DNA from: Bacteroides sp. OF04-15BH
Lineage (GTDB): Bacteria; Bacteroidota; Bacteroidia; Bacteroidales; Bacteroidaceae
Length of the DNA stretch: 26,864 nucleotides
Assembly (NCBI RefSeq): GCF_003477995.1
Contig: NZ_QUEM01000039.1
Location: 1 to 26,864, forward strand
Direction of reading: 5' to 3'
In this document: in pieces, positions 1 through 9,307 of the stretch
How the letters are laid out: each line of letters begins with the position of its first letter
Numbering within the stretch: the stretch's first letter is position 1
Program-made: the position numbers and the translations under genes
The notes under the pieces: model-generated
Told to the model about the DNA's origin: nothing
What the model saw: the letters and a program-made list of their open reading frames with translations, nothing else
Database searches by the model: none

Positions 1-36
1 CCTTCAGAGAGCAATCTCCGGAGGGATTCTTTTTTT
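1..36 (+). terminator. Intrinsic terminator of an upstream gene
   Basis: Positions 1-5 (CCTTC) pair with 20-24 (GGAGG, one wobble) and 7-10 (GAGA) pair with 15-18 (TCTC), closing a GCAA tetraloop of the GNRA type. A run of seven T follows at 30-36. The stem may begin before the window. It would end a plus-strand gene lying to the left. Confidence 0.7.
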
Positions 37-115
37 GTATTGTTTTTTGCACTCTTTCATCTGAAAATCTTTTCTTTCTTCCCTGAAAATCTCTTTTTAT
101 TAAAATATCTTTCAA

Positions 116-123
116 TAATTTTG
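116..123 (+). promoter_or_regulatory. Possible -7 box for the M48 protease gene
   Basis: TAATTTTG matches the Bacteroidetes -7 consensus TAnnTTTG. No clear TTTG -33 element sits 19-21 bases upstream; the region is only T-rich. It would give a 5' leader of roughly 100 bases before the start at 231. No other element was recognised in 37-230. Confidence 0.35.
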
Positions 124-230
124 GCTTTTTAGAAAAAAAATAATAACTTGCCCGCAGTAACTAAGATCTTTCCTTTGTTAACTTGTTATCTAGACTAAAA
201 GATGGTCAAATTGGTAATACAACTATAAAT

Positions 231-1061
231 ATGAATATTCGATTTCTGAAAACTCTTTTCTTTTTGTGTTTCCTTTTCTTTCATGCTCAGGTAAAAGCCC
301 AATTTGATTGGTCGCGGATGTTGGGAGGAGTCTCAAAGGTGGTGCAGGCCGCAACTCTGACGGATGAACAGATGGCAGAGTATGTCAGAGAGTATGTGGC
401 TAAAATGGATGCAGAAAATAATGTCTGTCCAGAGAACAGTCCCTATACTATCCGTTTGAGAAAGCTGACGAGCGGACTTACAGATGCAGAAGGTATTCCT
501 TTGAATTTTAAAGTTTATCAGGTAAAGGATGTCAATGCTTTTGCTTGTGCTGATGGTAGTGTTCGGGTGTTCTCCTCACTGATGGATGTCATGACGGATG
601 ATGAACTGTTAGGGGTAATAGGACATGAAATCGGTCATGTTGCTCATCGTGATTCCAAGAGAAGTTTTCGCACTGCTTTACTGACCTCTGCTTTGAAAGA
701 CGGAATATCTTCGTCGCATGAGAAAATAGCCGCTTTGACAGATTCACAATTAGGAGCACTGACAGAAGCCATGGTTAATGCACGTTATTCTCAAAAGCAG
801 GAATGTGCTGCCGATGATTATGGCTATACCTTCTTGAAAAATGCAGGGAAGAACCCGTGGGCAATGGCTTTGTCCTTCCGAAAACTGAAGCAGTTGCAGA
901 GTAACGCTCAGGAGTCACAAGTCGGTGCATTCTTGAATCAGCTATTCTCCAGTCATCCGGATTTGGATATGCGTATCGAGCGAATGGAAGAAAGAGCGAC
1001 AAAAGAAAAGATTGCGAAACCAACGGTTACGAAACCGACAGCCACGTTTAGATTTAAATAA
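231..1061 (+). CDS. Secreted M48-family zinc metalloprotease
   Basis: A protein of 276 residues. Residues 1-23 form a signal peptide: two basic residues, a Phe/Leu-rich core and a cleavage site of type VKA|Q. The protein is therefore expected in the periplasm or at the envelope. The zinc site is visible as HEIGH at 132-136, with the third ligand probably Glu191 in an ECAADDYG stretch, the usual M48 ExxAD arrangement. Only the peptidase domain is present; there is no long transmembrane N-terminus as in HtpX and no TPR tail as in BepA. Small periplasmic M48 proteins of this type (compare LoiP and YcaL) usually act in protein quality control, but the substrate here is unknown. The start at 231 is preferred to an upstream TTG because it begins exactly at the signal peptide. 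A strong terminator follows directly, so the gene looks monocistronic. Confidence 0.92.
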   Translation: MNIRFLKTLFFLCFLFFHAQVKAQFDWSRMLGGVSKVVQAATLTDEQMAEYVREYVAKMDAENNVCPENSPYTIRLRKLTSGLTDAEGIPLNFKVYQVKDVNAFACADGSVRVFSSLMDVMTDDELLGVIGHEIGHVAHRDSKRSFRTALLTSALKDGISSSHEKIAALTDSQLGALTEAMVNARYSQKQECAADDYGYTFLKNAGKNPWAMALSFRKLKQLQSNAQESQVGAFLNQLFSSHPDLDMRIERMEERATKEKIAKPTVTKPTATFRFK

Positions 1062-1065
1062 AAAG

Positions 1066-1109
1066 AAGTCGTATCATTACTCAGAAAAAGAGTTTGATAC
1101 GACTTTTTT
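1066..1109 (+). terminator. Terminator after the M48 protease gene
   Basis: An 11-bp perfect stem (AAGTCGTATCA at 1066-1076 with its complement at 1095-1105) encloses a loop containing a short inner ACTC/GAGT pairing. Six T follow at 1104-1109. Confidence 0.85.
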
Positions 1110-1310
1110 AGTGTTCTTGTCTCAGTTTGCGTTTGTCGGGAATCCTTGTTGGGATTTTGATAGACTTATTCTTCTTTTGTCATTTCTTTTTTATAACATG
1201 CCCTTTATAATTTTGTATGTTACAAAGCATGTTTCTGTATAAATATTCTATTATATTCGCTATTTTAGAAAGAATCTGTAATATTTATGGGGATTTTTCT
1301 TTCTGATTAT
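1110..1310. other. AT-rich intergenic stretch without a recognised gene
   Basis: Between the M48 terminator and the leu promoter there is about 200 bp of AT-rich DNA. It holds a 7-bp inverted repeat (AACATGC at 1195-1201, GCATGTT at 1227-1233) and an isolated TAATTTTG at 1208-1215 without a correctly spaced -33 element. No convincing ORF or RNA gene was seen. Confidence 0.5.
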
Positions 1311-1341
1311 TTTGTTATATGGCATTTTCCTCTTAATTTTG
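1311..1341 (+). promoter_or_regulatory. Promoter of the leu operon
   Basis: TTTG at 1311-1314, then exactly 19 bases, then TAATTTTG at 1334-1341. This matches the Bacteroidetes consensus TTTG-N19-21-TAnnTTTG at every defined position and is the best promoter in the window. The start of transcription should lie near 1347, giving a leader of about 185 bases before leuA. Confidence 0.8.
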
Positions 1342-1369
1342 CGTTATCAATAACATAAAAAATAAAAAT

Positions 1370-1450
1370 ATGGTTACTGCGAATACAGCTATGTTGTCAA
1401 CTCTATGTTTCCGACTGCAAAAAGTAGTGGGAAGTGTGCTTTGTGCGTAA
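1370..1450 (+). CDS. Putative leu leader peptide (26 codons)
   Basis: A short ORF opens about 23 bases after the predicted transcription start, in the A-rich context (AAAAATATG) typical of Bacteroidetes translation starts, and ends at TAA 1448-1450. The peptide begins MVTANTAMLSTLCFRL. It holds four Leu codons (TTG 1394, CTA 1403, CTG 1415, CTT 1439) and four Val codons, two of them adjacent at 1424-1429. There is no long Leu run like that in enterobacterial leuL, but Leu makes up three of the eight residues 9-16. It lies between promoter and terminator hairpin of a leucine operon, the position of an attenuation leader peptide. Translation has not been shown, and the ORF could be fortuitous. 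Confidence 0.55.
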   Translation: MVTANTAMLSTLCFRLQKVVGSVLCA

Positions 1451-1508
1451 TTGTGTCGCAGAGATATAAAAGCCTTTCCCACTTCCTAGTGTGAAAGGCT
1501 TCTTTTTT
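1406..1508 (+). promoter_or_regulatory. Putative transcription attenuator of the leu operon
   Basis: Three mutually exclusive pairings can be drawn by hand. An upstream stem pairs 1406-1412 with 1430-1436, with wobbles. An antiterminator pairs AGTGGGAAG at 1426-1434 with 1475-1483. The terminator stem pairs 1470-1482 with 1489-1501. A ribosome held at the Leu codons 1403-1417 would cover the first arm, free 1426-1434 for the antiterminator and so prevent the terminator. This is the classical leader-peptide logic. Pairings were checked base by base, but no energies were calculated. Confidence 0.55.
1470..1508 (+). terminator. Terminator hairpin in the leuA leader
   Basis: AAGCCTTTC (1470-1478) pairs with GAAAGGCTT (1493-1501), CAC pairs with GTG further in across one mismatch, the loop is TTCCTA, and six T follow at 1503-1508. 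It stands only 25 bases before the leuA start and downstream of a good promoter, so it fits an attenuator rather than the end of an earlier gene. Confidence 0.8.
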
Positions 1509-1533
1509 GATAAACAAATAAAACATAAGATAT

Positions 1534-3036
1534 ATGAGTGACAGACTTTTTATTTTTGATACAACACTTCGTGATGGAGAGCAGGTTCCAGGCTGCCAGT
1601 TGAATACGGTTGAGAAAATTCAGGTTGCCAAGCAGCTGGAGGCTTTGGGAGTGGATGTGATTGAAGCAGGATTCCCGATCTCCAGTCCGGGTGATTTCAA
1701 TTCCGTAATAGAAATATCTAAGGCTGTGACCTGGCCTACCATTTGTGCTTTGACCCGCGCTGTGCAGAAAGATATTGATGTGGCTGCCGAAGCTTTACAG
1801 TTTGCCAAGCACAAACGTATCCATACAGGTATCGGAACATCGGACTCACATATTAAATATAAGTTTAACTCCAATCGTGAAGAAATCATTGAGCGTGCTG
1901 TGGCTGCAGTAAAATATGCCAAGCGCTATGTGGAGGATGTTGAGTTTTATGCAGAGGATGCCGGACGTACGGACAATGAATATCTGGCCCGTGTGGTAGA
2001 TGCTGTCGTTAAGGCCGGAGCAACTGTAGTTAATATTCCGGATACAACCGGTTATTGCTTGCCACAGGAATTCGGTGCCAAGATCAAATATTTGATGGAG
2101 CATGTAGACGGACTCTCTGCCGGCAAGGCAATTCTTTCTACCCATTGCCATAATGATCTGGGTATGGCTACAGCCAATACCATTGCCGGTATTATGAATG
2201 GTGCCCGTCAGGCTGAGGTTACCATCAACGGTATCGGAGAGCGTGCCGGTAATACTTCGCTCGAAGAAGTAGCCATGATTCTGAAATGCCACAAGGGAAT
2301 TGATATTGATACAAACATCAATACGCAGAAGATATATCCGACCAGCCGTCTTGTTTCCAGCTTGATGAATATGCCGGTGCAGCCTAACAAGGCAATTGTA
2401 GGACGCAATGCTTTTGCACATTCCAGCGGTATCCATCAGGATGGAGTCTTGAAGAACGTGCAGACTTATGAGATTATGGACCCTAAGGATGTGGGTATCG
2501 ATGATAACGCCATTGTATTGACCGCCCGAAGCGGACGTGCGGCTTTGAAGCATCGTTTGAGTGTATTGGGTGTTGAACTGGAAGGCGAGCGTCTGGATGC
2601 CACTTATCAGGAGTTCCTGAAGCTGGCTGATAAGAAGAAAGAGGTAAACGACGATGATATCCTGATGTTGGCCGGTGCGGACCGTGCTGCAGCGCATGCC
2701 ATTAAGTTGGATTATCTGCAGGTGACAACCGGTATGGGAGTGAAATCCGTGGCTTGCATCGGTTTGGATATTGCCGGTGAGAAGTTTGAGGCTTCTGCCA
2801 GTGGTAACGGACCGGTTGATGCCGCCATCAAGGCTTTGAAGAACATTATCAAGCGCCATACCGTACTGAAGGAGTTCACTATTCAGGCTATCAGCAAAGG
2901 ATCAGACGATGTCGGTAAGGTACACATGCAAGTGGAATATGACGGACATGTATACTATGGCTTTGGTGCCAATACGGATATTGTATCCGCTTCGGTAGAA
3001 GCATATATTGACTGTATCAACAAGTTTAAAAAGTAA
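1534..3036 (+). CDS. leuA: 2-isopropylmalate synthase LeuA
   Basis: A protein of 500 residues. It condenses acetyl-CoA with 2-oxoisovalerate, the committed step of leucine synthesis, in the cytoplasm. The HMGL-like TIM barrel fills the N-terminal 270 residues or so, with DTTLRDGEQ at 9-17, metal ligands in HCHND (His204, His206) and NGIGERAGN ending at Asn240. The C-terminal LeuA regulatory domain, which binds leucine in characterised enzymes, covers roughly 385-500. The length is normal for the short LeuA class. It is the first gene of a five-gene operon behind the putative attenuator. The leuC start follows 10 bases after its stop. Feedback inhibition by leucine is expected from the family but not demonstrated. 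Confidence 0.97.
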   Translation: MSDRLFIFDTTLRDGEQVPGCQLNTVEKIQVAKQLEALGVDVIEAGFPISSPGDFNSVIEISKAVTWPTICALTRAVQKDIDVAAEALQFAKHKRIHTGIGTSDSHIKYKFNSNREEIIERAVAAVKYAKRYVEDVEFYAEDAGRTDNEYLARVVDAVVKAGATVVNIPDTTGYCLPQEFGAKIKYLMEHVDGLSAGKAILSTHCHNDLGMATANTIAGIMNGARQAEVTINGIGERAGNTSLEEVAMILKCHKGIDIDTNINTQKIYPTSRLVSSLMNMPVQPNKAIVGRNAFAHSSGIHQDGVLKNVQTYEIMDPKDVGIDDNAIVLTARSGRAALKHRLSVLGVELEGERLDATYQEFLKLADKKKEVNDDDILMLAGADRAAAHAIKLDYLQVTTGMGVKSVACIGLDIAGEKFEASASGNGPVDAAIKALKNIIKRHTVLKEFTIQAISKGSDDVGKVHMQVEYDGHVYYGFGANTDIVSASVEAYIDCINKFKK

Positions 3037-3046
3037 TTTCAAGACA

Positions 3047-4444
3047 ATGGCTAATACTTTATTTGATAAGATATGGGACGCACACGTGGTGCAGAATGTG
3101 CCCGATGGTCCTACCCAGCTTTATATTGATCGTTTATATTGCCATGAGGTAACCAGTCCTCAGGCTTTTGAAGGACTGCGTGCCCGCGGTCTGAAATGTT
3201 TCCGTCCGGAACGTATTTACTGTATGCCCGATCATAACACACCGACTCACGATCAGGACAAGCCTATTGAGGACCCGGTGAGCAAGACTCAGGTAGACAC
3301 CTTGGCGCAAAATGCCAAAGACTTTGGATTGACTCATTTCGGTATGATGCATCCAAAGAATGGTATCATTCATGTGGTGGGACCGGAGAATGGTCTTTCT
3401 TTGCCGGGCATGACTATTGTATGCGGTGACTCGCATACCTCTACCCACGGAGCTATGGGCGCTGTGGCTTTCGGTATCGGAACCTCAGAAGTGGAAATGG
3501 TCATGGCTTCACAGTGCATCTTGCAGCAGAAACCGAAATCCATGCGTATCACCGTCAAGGGTTCTTTAGGAAAAGGGGTTACGGCAAAGGATGTGGCTTT
3601 GTATCTGATGAGCAAGATGACCACTTCCGGAGCTACCGGTTACTTTGTGGAGTATGCCGGTTCGGCCATCGAGCAATTGACTATGGAAGGCCGTCTCACC
3701 TTGTGTAATCTTTCTATCGAGATGGGTGCCCGCGGTGGTTTTATTGCTCCTGATGAAGTAACCTTTGCTTATCTGAAGGATAAGGAATATGCTCCGAAGG
3801 GTGAAGCATGGGATAAGGCTGTGGCTTACTGGAAGACATTGCGCAGCGGTGATGATGCTGTGTTTGACAAGGAGATTGAGTTTGATGCGGCCGATATCGA
3901 GCCTATGGTAACCTACGGAACCAATCCGGGTATGGGAATGGGTATCACCAAAACGATTCCTTCTTTGGATCAGATTGAAGCGGCCGGTCAGGCTTCTTTC
4001 AAGAAAGCACTCGACTATATGGGATTTGCACCGGGAGAGCAGATGATCGGAAAACCGGTAGATTATGTTTTCTGTGGTTCTTGTACGAATGGCCGTATTG
4101 AAGATTTCCGTGCTTTTGCTTCGATTGTGAAAGGACGCAAGAAAGCCGATCGGGTGATTTGTTGGTTGGTTCCGGGTTCTTGGGCTGTAGCCCGTCAGAT
4201 TCAGGAAGAAGGCTTGGATCAGATTTTCAAGGAGGCCGGTTTTGAATTGCGTCAGCCGGGATGTTCTGCCTGTCTGGCTATGAACGATGACAAGATTCCA
4301 GCCGGAAAGTTGTCCGTATCCACTTCAAACCGTAACTTCGAAGGACGTCAGGGCCCTGGAGCACGTACCGTATTGGCCAGTCCGTTAGTGGCAGCAGCTG
4401 CGGCGGTAACGGGAGTAATAACAGATCCAAGAACATTAATGTAA
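3047..4444 (+). CDS. leuC: 3-isopropylmalate dehydratase large subunit LeuC
   Basis: A protein of 465 residues, an aconitase-superfamily hydro-lyase that with LeuD isomerises 2- to 3-isopropylmalate. The three [4Fe-4S] ligands are present: Cys346 in CGSCTNGR, and Cys406 and Cys409 in [10 protein letters not shown]. They match the E. coli enzyme's positions almost exactly. The ATG at 3047 is chosen because it yields the standard N-terminus ([15 protein letters not shown]) and normal length; an upstream in-frame TTG inside leuA would add 13 unrelated residues. It is separated by 10 bases from both leuA and leuD, so the three are surely cotranscribed. The same enzyme could also convert citramalate if the second synthase of this operon makes it. 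Confidence 0.97.
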   Translation: MANTLFDKIWDAHVVQNVPDGPTQLYIDRLYCHEVTSPQAFEGLRARGLKCFRPERIYCMPDHNTPTHDQDKPIEDPVSKTQVDTLAQNAKDFGLTHFGMMHPKNGIIHVVGPENGLSLPGMTIVCGDSHTSTHGAMGAVAFGIGTSEVEMVMASQCILQQKPKSMRITVKGSLGKGVTAKDVALYLMSKMTTSGATGYFVEYAGSAIEQLTMEGRLTLCNLSIEMGARGGFIAPDEVTFAYLKDKEYAPKGEAWDKAVAYWKTLRSGDDAVFDKEIEFDAADIEPMVTYGTNPGMGMGITKTIPSLDQIEAAGQASFKKALDYMGFAPGEQMIGKPVDYVFCGSCTNGRIEDFRAFASIVKGRKKADRVICWLVPGSWAVARQIQEEGLDQIFKEAGFELRQPGCSACLAMNDDKIPAGKLSVSTSNRNFEGRQGPGARTVLASPLVAAAAAVTGVITDPRTLM

Positions 4445-4454
4445 AGACGATTCC

Positions 4455-5051
4455 ATGAAACAGAAATTTGACATCATAACAAGCACTTGTGTGCCCTTGC
4501 CTTTGGAAAATGTGGATACCGACCAGATCATTCCGGCACGTTTTCTGAAAGCTACAACTAAGGAAGAGAAGTTTTTCGGTGAAAACCTGTTCCGCGACTG
4601 GCGATATAATCCGGATGGTTCGCTGAATCCGGACTTTGTATTAAACAATCCCAAGTATAAGGGAGAGATATTGGTTGCCGGAAAGAACTTTGGAAGCGGT
4701 TCCAGCCGTGAGCATGCGGCATGGGCCATTGCCGGATATGGTTTTCGTGTAGTGATCAGCAGTTTCTTTGCCGATATCCATAAGAACAACGAATTGAACA
4801 ACTTTGTCTTGCCGGTTGTTGTTTCAGAGGAATTTCTGGCCGAGTTGTTTGCTTCAATCAATCAGGATCCTGCCACCGAAGTGGAAGTCAACGTTCCGGA
4901 GCAGACTGTAACGAATAAGGCTACCGGCAGACAGGAACATTTCGAACTGAACGGATATAAGAAGTACTGTCTGATGAATGCATTGGATGACATCGATTTC
5001 CTGTTGGAGAATAAAGACAAAATTGAAGCCTGGGAGCAAAAGAGCGTTTAG
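4455..5051 (+). CDS. leuD: 3-isopropylmalate dehydratase small subunit LeuD
   Basis: A protein of 198 residues, the usual length. It provides the swivelling aconitase domain that completes the active site with LeuC. Family hallmarks visible are VDTDQIIPARFLK near the N-terminus and the substrate-recognition loop FGSGSSREHAAWAI around residues 78-91. Its start lies 10 bases after the leuC stop, and a 40-base gap separates it from the next synthase gene. It is intact, with no sign of truncation. Confidence 0.97.
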   Translation: MKQKFDIITSTCVPLPLENVDTDQIIPARFLKATTKEEKFFGENLFRDWRYNPDGSLNPDFVLNNPKYKGEILVAGKNFGSGSSREHAAWAIAGYGFRVVISSFFADIHKNNELNNFVLPVVVSEEFLAELFASINQDPATEVEVNVPEQTVTNKATGRQEHFELNGYKKYCLMNALDDIDFLLENKDKIEAWEQKSV

Positions 5052-5091
5052 ACTTCTGAAGGTGAAACATAACATTTAATCCACAAGTATT

Positions 5092-6660
5092 ATGGAACAG
5101 AATAAAACCGTTCGGGTAGAAATCATGGATACCACTTTGCGAGATGGTGAACAGACCAACGGAGTGAGTTTCCTGCCCCATGAGAAACTGATCATAGCCA
5201 AGGCTTTGTTGCAGGATTTGAATGTGGACCGGATTGAAGTTGCTTCGGCTCGGGTTTCCGATGGAGAAATCGAGGCTGTGAGTAATATTTGCCGTTGGGC
5301 TGCTCAGGTGGGGATGCTGGATCGGGTAGAAGTCCTGGGCTTTGTGGATGGACATGCTTCGCTCGATTGGATTGCTCGTTGCGGTTGCCGAAATATCAAT
5401 CTGCTGTGTAAGGGTTCCCTGAATCATTGTCTGAATCAGTTGAAGAAGACTCCGGAAGAGCATATCGCCGATATCCGAAATTCATTGGCCTATGCCGAGC
5501 AGTTGGGAATCAAGGTGAATGTCTATCTGGAGGACTGGAGTAACGGAATCAAGAATTCGCCGGAGTACGTCTTTCAGATAGTAGATGCCTTGCAGCATGA
5601 GCGCATCGAGCGCTTTATGTTGCCGGATACGTTAGGCGTGCTTAACCCGCTTCATCTGGTGAGCTATATGCGCAAGATGGTGAAACGATATCCGCATCTG
5701 CGCTTTGACTTTCATGCGCACAATGATTATAATTTGGCCATATCCAATGTGCTGGCTGCGGTTCTGGCCGGGTGCCGGGGTATTCATACTTCGGTAAACG
5801 GACTGGGAGAACGGGCCGGAAACGCACCGCTGGCCAGTGTGCAGGCTATTCTGAAAGACCAGTTTCAGGCTGAAACCGAAATTTGCGAGGATCGCTTGAA
5901 TGAAGTAAGCCGTTTGGTGGAGAGTTATTCTGGAATCGCCATACCGCCCAACCAACCGATTACTGGTGAGAGTGTGTTTACTCAGGTGGCCGGTGTGCAT
6001 GCCGATGGAGACAATAAGGCGAATCTCTATTGCAACGCCTTGCTGCCGGAACGGTTTGGCCGCAAGCGTGAATATGCTTTGGGGAAGAACAGCGGTAAGG
6101 CCAATATCCTGAAGAACCTGGAGGAATTAGGTCTGGAACTGACTCCGGAGCAGACACGAAAGGTTACTGAGCGCATCATTGAATTGGGAGACAAGAAAGA
6201 ACTGGTTACTCAGAATGATTTGCCTTTCATTGTGGCCGATGTATTGAAACACAATGCTCCCGAAGAACATGTACGTTTGTTGAGCTATATGGTCACCACG
6301 GCCTATGGTTTGAAACCGATGGCTTGTGTCCGTCTGGAAGTGAACGGGCAGGCTTACGAAGCACAGGCTTCGGGCGACGGTCAGTTCGATGCCTTTATGC
6401 GGGCCACGATGTTTATTTATAAAGAACGTCTGCATCGCGAATTTCCCTGGCTGGCCAATTACAATGTAACGATTCCTCCCGGAGGACGCACGGATGCTTT
6501 TGTACAGACCGTTATCACCTGGAACTGGAATCAGAAGACCTTGCGTACTCGCGGATTGGATGCGGACCAGACCGAAGCAGCCATCAAGGCAACCATCAAA
6601 ATGCTGAATCTCATAGAGAAAGATTATGTGTGTGAGGCCTCTGCTGAAACATGCGAATAA
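5092..6660 (+). CDS. Second LeuA/CimA-family synthase (likely citramalate synthase)
   Basis: A protein of 522 residues in the same HMGL-like acyl-transfer family as LeuA but clearly a different branch. It has [15 protein letters not shown] at 13-27, HAHND at 208-212, a GLGERAGN motif and a full C-terminal regulatory domain ending near residue 515. Its length and the TNGVSF variant after the DGEQ motif resemble the long citramalate-synthase class rather than leuA. Citramalate synthase joins acetyl-CoA and pyruvate, and LeuCD and LeuB then carry the product to 2-oxobutyrate, the isoleucine precursor. Its position between leuD and leuB, within the same operon, fits such sharing. The alternative is a second isopropylmalate or homocitrate-like synthase; substrate choice cannot be fixed by eye. 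Confidence 0.88.
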   Translation: MEQNKTVRVEIMDTTLRDGEQTNGVSFLPHEKLIIAKALLQDLNVDRIEVASARVSDGEIEAVSNICRWAAQVGMLDRVEVLGFVDGHASLDWIARCGCRNINLLCKGSLNHCLNQLKKTPEEHIADIRNSLAYAEQLGIKVNVYLEDWSNGIKNSPEYVFQIVDALQHERIERFMLPDTLGVLNPLHLVSYMRKMVKRYPHLRFDFHAHNDYNLAISNVLAAVLAGCRGIHTSVNGLGERAGNAPLASVQAILKDQFQAETEICEDRLNEVSRLVESYSGIAIPPNQPITGESVFTQVAGVHADGDNKANLYCNALLPERFGRKREYALGKNSGKANILKNLEELGLELTPEQTRKVTERIIELGDKKELVTQNDLPFIVADVLKHNAPEEHVRLLSYMVTTAYGLKPMACVRLEVNGQAYEAQASGDGQFDAFMRATMFIYKERLHREFPWLANYNVTIPPGGRTDAFVQTVITWNWNQKTLRTRGLDADQTEAAIKATIKMLNLIEKDYVCEASAETCE

Positions 6661-6667
6661 ATCGTAG

Positions 6668-6683
6668 TGCTTCCAAGGAAGCA
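6668..6683 (+). repeat. Small hairpin between the second synthase gene and leuB
   Basis: TGCTTCC at 6668-6674 is followed after AA by its exact complement GGAAGCA. Only TTGTTT follows, so it is at most a weak terminator. It may instead be an RNA processing or stabilising element in the 78-base gap before leuB. Confidence 0.4.
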
Positions 6684-6738
6684 TTGTTTGTAAATATAGT
6701 GATAAGTAAAAGAAGAAAATAAATAAAACGAATAGATT

Positions 6739-7800
6739 ATGGATTTGAAAATAGCCGTATTGCCGGGTGATGGAATCGGACCTGAAATTTCAGAACAGGG
6801 AGTAGCTGTCATGACGGCCGTTTGTGAAAAGTTTGGTCACAATGTATCTTATGAATATGCCCTTTGTGGAGCTGCTGCCATTGATGCAGTAGGCGATCCG
6901 TTCCCGGAAGATACTTATCAGAAATGTATGGCAGCGGATGCTGTCCTCTTCTCTTCTGTAGGTGATCCGAAGTTTGACAATGATCCTACTGCCAAAGTAC
7001 GTCCGGAGCAGGGCTTGCTGGCCATGCGCAAGAAACTCGGACTTTTTGCAAATATCCGTCCGGTAGAGACCTTTGAATGTCTGATTCATCAGTCTCCTCT
7101 GAAGGAAGAACTCGTGCGTGGTGCTGATTTTATCTGTATCCGTGAGCTGACCGGTGGTATGTATTTTGGAGAAAAGTATCAGGATAACGAGAAAGCCTAT
7201 GATACCAATGCCTATACCCGTCCGGAAATCGAGCGTATCCTTAAAGTGGCTTTTGAATATGCCCGTCGCCGCCGTAAGCACCTTACCGTAGTGGATAAGG
7301 CCAATGTTCTGGCTTCAAGCCGTCTGTGGCGTCAGATTGCCAAGGAAATGGCTCCTCAGTATCCGGATGTAGAGACAGACTATATGTTTGTAGACAATGC
7401 GGCTATGCGCATGATTCAGGATCCCCGTTTCTTTGATGTGATGGTAACCGAGAATACTTTTGGTGATATCCTTACTGACGAAGGTTCTTGCATTACCGGT
7501 TCTATGGGATTGCTGCCGTCTGCTTCTACCGGTGAGCATACTCCGGTTTTCGAACCGATTCACGGTTCATGGCCTCAGGCCAAGGGCTTGAACATTGCCA
7601 ACCCGTTGGCACAGATTCTTTCTGTAGCCATGTTGTTTGAGTACTTTGATTTGAAGGAGGAAGGAGCTATGATCCGCAAGGCTGTCAATGCTTCGCTTGA
7701 TGCTCACGTTCGTACCCCGGAAATTCAGGTTGAAGGAGGCGCCAAGTATGGTACGAAAGAGGTCGGTCAGTGGATTGTTGATTATATCAAAAAGGCTTAA
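6739..7800 (+). CDS. leuB: 3-isopropylmalate dehydrogenase LeuB
   Basis: A protein of 353 residues. It oxidises and decarboxylates 3-isopropylmalate to 2-oxoisocaproate. Visible family signatures are [10 protein letters not shown] at the N-terminus, [32 protein letters not shown], and the [10 protein letters not shown] segment carrying metal-binding aspartates. The cofactor loop reads HGSWPQAKG at 275-283. In Thermus-type enzymes this loop is HGSAPDIAG, so the Asp that holds the adenosine ribose is Gln280 here. It is the last gene of the operon and is followed by a strong terminator. The 78-base gap upstream contains a small hairpin but no convincing promoter. Confidence 0.96.
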   Translation: MDLKIAVLPGDGIGPEISEQGVAVMTAVCEKFGHNVSYEYALCGAAAIDAVGDPFPEDTYQKCMAADAVLFSSVGDPKFDNDPTAKVRPEQGLLAMRKKLGLFANIRPVETFECLIHQSPLKEELVRGADFICIRELTGGMYFGEKYQDNEKAYDTNAYTRPEIERILKVAFEYARRRRKHLTVVDKANVLASSRLWRQIAKEMAPQYPDVETDYMFVDNAAMRMIQDPRFFDVMVTENTFGDILTDEGSCITGSMGLLPSASTGEHTPVFEPIHGSWPQAKGLNIANPLAQILSVAMLFEYFDLKEEGAMIRKAVNASLDAHVRTPEIQVEGGAKYGTKEVGQWIVDYIKKA

Positions 7801-7820
7801 CCTCAAGTAATAAAAGACAA

Positions 7821-7858
7821 AAAGTTCCTGCTCTGTTCCGGAGCCAGGAACTTTTTTT
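7821..7858 (+). terminator. Terminator of the leu operon
   Basis: AAAGTTCCTG at 7821-7830 pairs perfectly with 7845-7854. An inner CTC/GAG pairing extends the stem, and seven T stand at 7852-7858. Confidence 0.9.
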
Positions 7859-7965
7859 ATACATTTGTCCCGGATCTGTTTGTCTGTAGTTGGGCCATCC
7901 CTTTTGAAAGAAGAAAAGCAGATCGGGTTTCTATGTGAATTAATTTCCTAATGTTGGGATATCCT

Positions 7966-8793
7966 ATGATGAAAAAAATATTATTGGCAGTATATCTTCT
8001 GGCGGGTGCGCTTTCCGTATCGGCACAGAGTTATCAGGATTTGGTGAAACAAGGGCTCGATGCCATCTCGCGCGACAGTCTGCTGCAGGCTGAGGAGTAC
8101 TTTCGGGCAGCCTTAAAGAAAGAACCGGCTTTAAAGTCAAATGCGTTGTTGTTTAATTATATCGGTCAGATACAGGAGAAGACCGGACGCGATGCCGAGG
8201 CATTGGAATCTTATAACCTGGGGATCAATCTCTCGCCGCATACGATGGGTATTCTTTTAAATCGTGCGGCATTGTATATGCGCACCGGCCGTAAGGAGAA
8301 GGCTTTGACAGATTACAGTGACATACTGGATCTGAATCCGGATCATCGGCACGCCCTGATGATGCGGGCTTATATCTATTCCTCCCAGAATCTTTTCAAG
8401 AATGCGCGCTTGGACTATGAACATCTTCTTCAGCTGGAACCGGACAATGAAGATGCAGTATTGGGATTGATTCTGCTTAACGAAAAGGATAACCGTCCGA
8501 AGGAGGCGATGGATCAGATCAATCAGCTGATTCAGAAAAACTCCCGTCGTGCCGATTATTACGTGGTGCGTGCGGAAATGGAGATGAACCGCAAGGCTTA
8601 TGAATCGGCTGAGATCGATTATAAGAAAGCCATAGAACTGGAGCCCGGGAATGTTATCTATTATCTGAATCGTGCCTCATATTATATAAAGACTGGTCAA
8701 AAGGATAAGGCACGCCAGGACCTGAAAAAAGCCAGCTCTTTGAATGCCGACCCCGGCGAGCTGGCTGCTTTATACGAAGAACTTGAAAATTAG
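7966..8793 (+). CDS. Exported TPR-repeat protein
   Basis: A protein of 275 residues from the chosen start. Residues 1-21 (MMKKILLAVYLLAGALSVSAQ) form a signal peptide, so it should be periplasmic. The remainder is almost wholly tetratricopeptide repeats, about six or seven, with the usual A-x8-Y and P-x-N spacing (for example ALESYNLGINLSP and AEIDYKKAIELEPGN). Such proteins are protein-interaction scaffolds; no enzymatic domain is present, and the partner cannot be read from the sequence. The start at 7966 is preferred over an in-frame ATG 15 bases upstream because it opens the signal peptide directly. A weak promoter candidate, TTTG-N19-TAGTTGGG, lies at 7864-7894. Its stop codon interlocks with that of the convergent downstream gene. 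Confidence 0.88.
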   Translation: MMKKILLAVYLLAGALSVSAQSYQDLVKQGLDAISRDSLLQAEEYFRAALKKEPALKSNALLFNYIGQIQEKTGRDAEALESYNLGINLSPHTMGILLNRAALYMRTGRKEKALTDYSDILDLNPDHRHALMMRAYIYSSQNLFKNARLDYEHLLQLEPDNEDAVLGLILLNEKDNRPKEAMDQINQLIQKNSRRADYYVVRAEMEMNRKAYESAEIDYKKAIELEPGNVIYYLNRASYYIKTGQKDKARQDLKKASSLNADPGELAALYEELEN

Positions 8794-9185
8794 TTTTTGT
8801 TTTCAGGCAATGCCTTGGACGGGCCTGCTGTCTTGGAAATGATTTTCTTTAAAGTGTAGACGTACTTTGAGGCATCTTGAGGAGGATTCTTACGCTCTGT
8901 ACGTTGCAGGAGTAGCTGATATTCATATCCGGGTTCATATTGGAATCCCTGAATTTCAGAATAGAAGTATTGCCATTTTTCTTCCGGTTTATATTTAATC
9001 AGGAAGCAGGATTGTGGTCCGACACCGTAGCCGGTTCTTTTCTCCGATGCGATAAACATACGGATTTCTAAGCCTTTGTCTGCTGTTTTGGATATATTTT
9101 GTTCGGCGTTTGTTTTTGTTGTACTACAAGAGACCGAAGAACACAGAGTAGCTCCTAGAAGTAAGAGTAATGAGATGTATTTCAT
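8790..9185 (-). CDS. DUF4377-type lipoprotein
   Basis: A protein of 131 residues. Residues 1-19 form a lipoprotein signal peptide, with Cys20 in SVSC as the likely lipidated residue. The residues after Cys are STTKT with no acidic cluster, so a surface-export signal is not seen and a periplasm-facing location is more likely. The domain at roughly 38-115 has the DUF4377 pattern: a GPQSCFLIKY strand, a tryptophan strand, GFQYEPGYEYQLLL, and a PPQDAS turn before the last strand. This is assigned from memory of the family; its function is unknown. The ATG at 9185 is chosen because longer versions run through the terminator hairpin upstream. The stop overlaps that of the TPR gene by four bases. 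Confidence 0.8.
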   Translation of the reverse strand: MKYISLLLLLGATLCSSVSCSTTKTNAEQNISKTADKGLEIRMFIASEKRTGYGVGPQSCFLIKYKPEEKWQYFYSEIQGFQYEPGYEYQLLLQRTERKNPPQDASKYVYTLKKIISKTAGPSKALPENKN

Positions 9186-9208
9186 ACGATAAATAGGATT
9201 TAAAACAG

Positions 9209-9263
9209 AAATGTCAGCAGACTTTTGAAGATATGGAAATCTTTCATCAGTCTGCTGACATTT
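9209..9263. terminator. Long bidirectional hairpin downstream of purA
   Basis: A perfect 15-bp stem pairs 9209-9223 with 9249-9263. Its 25-base loop has its own AGAT/ATCT pairing. On the plus strand it runs into six T, and on the minus strand into TTTCTGTTTT. It should end purA transcription. It lies only 24 bases upstream of the DUF4377 lipoprotein start, leaving little room for a separate promoter. Confidence 0.85.
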
Positions 9264-9307
9264 TTTATTGATGAACAATTCTTTATTATGTGAAATGCTC
9301 CAGTTCT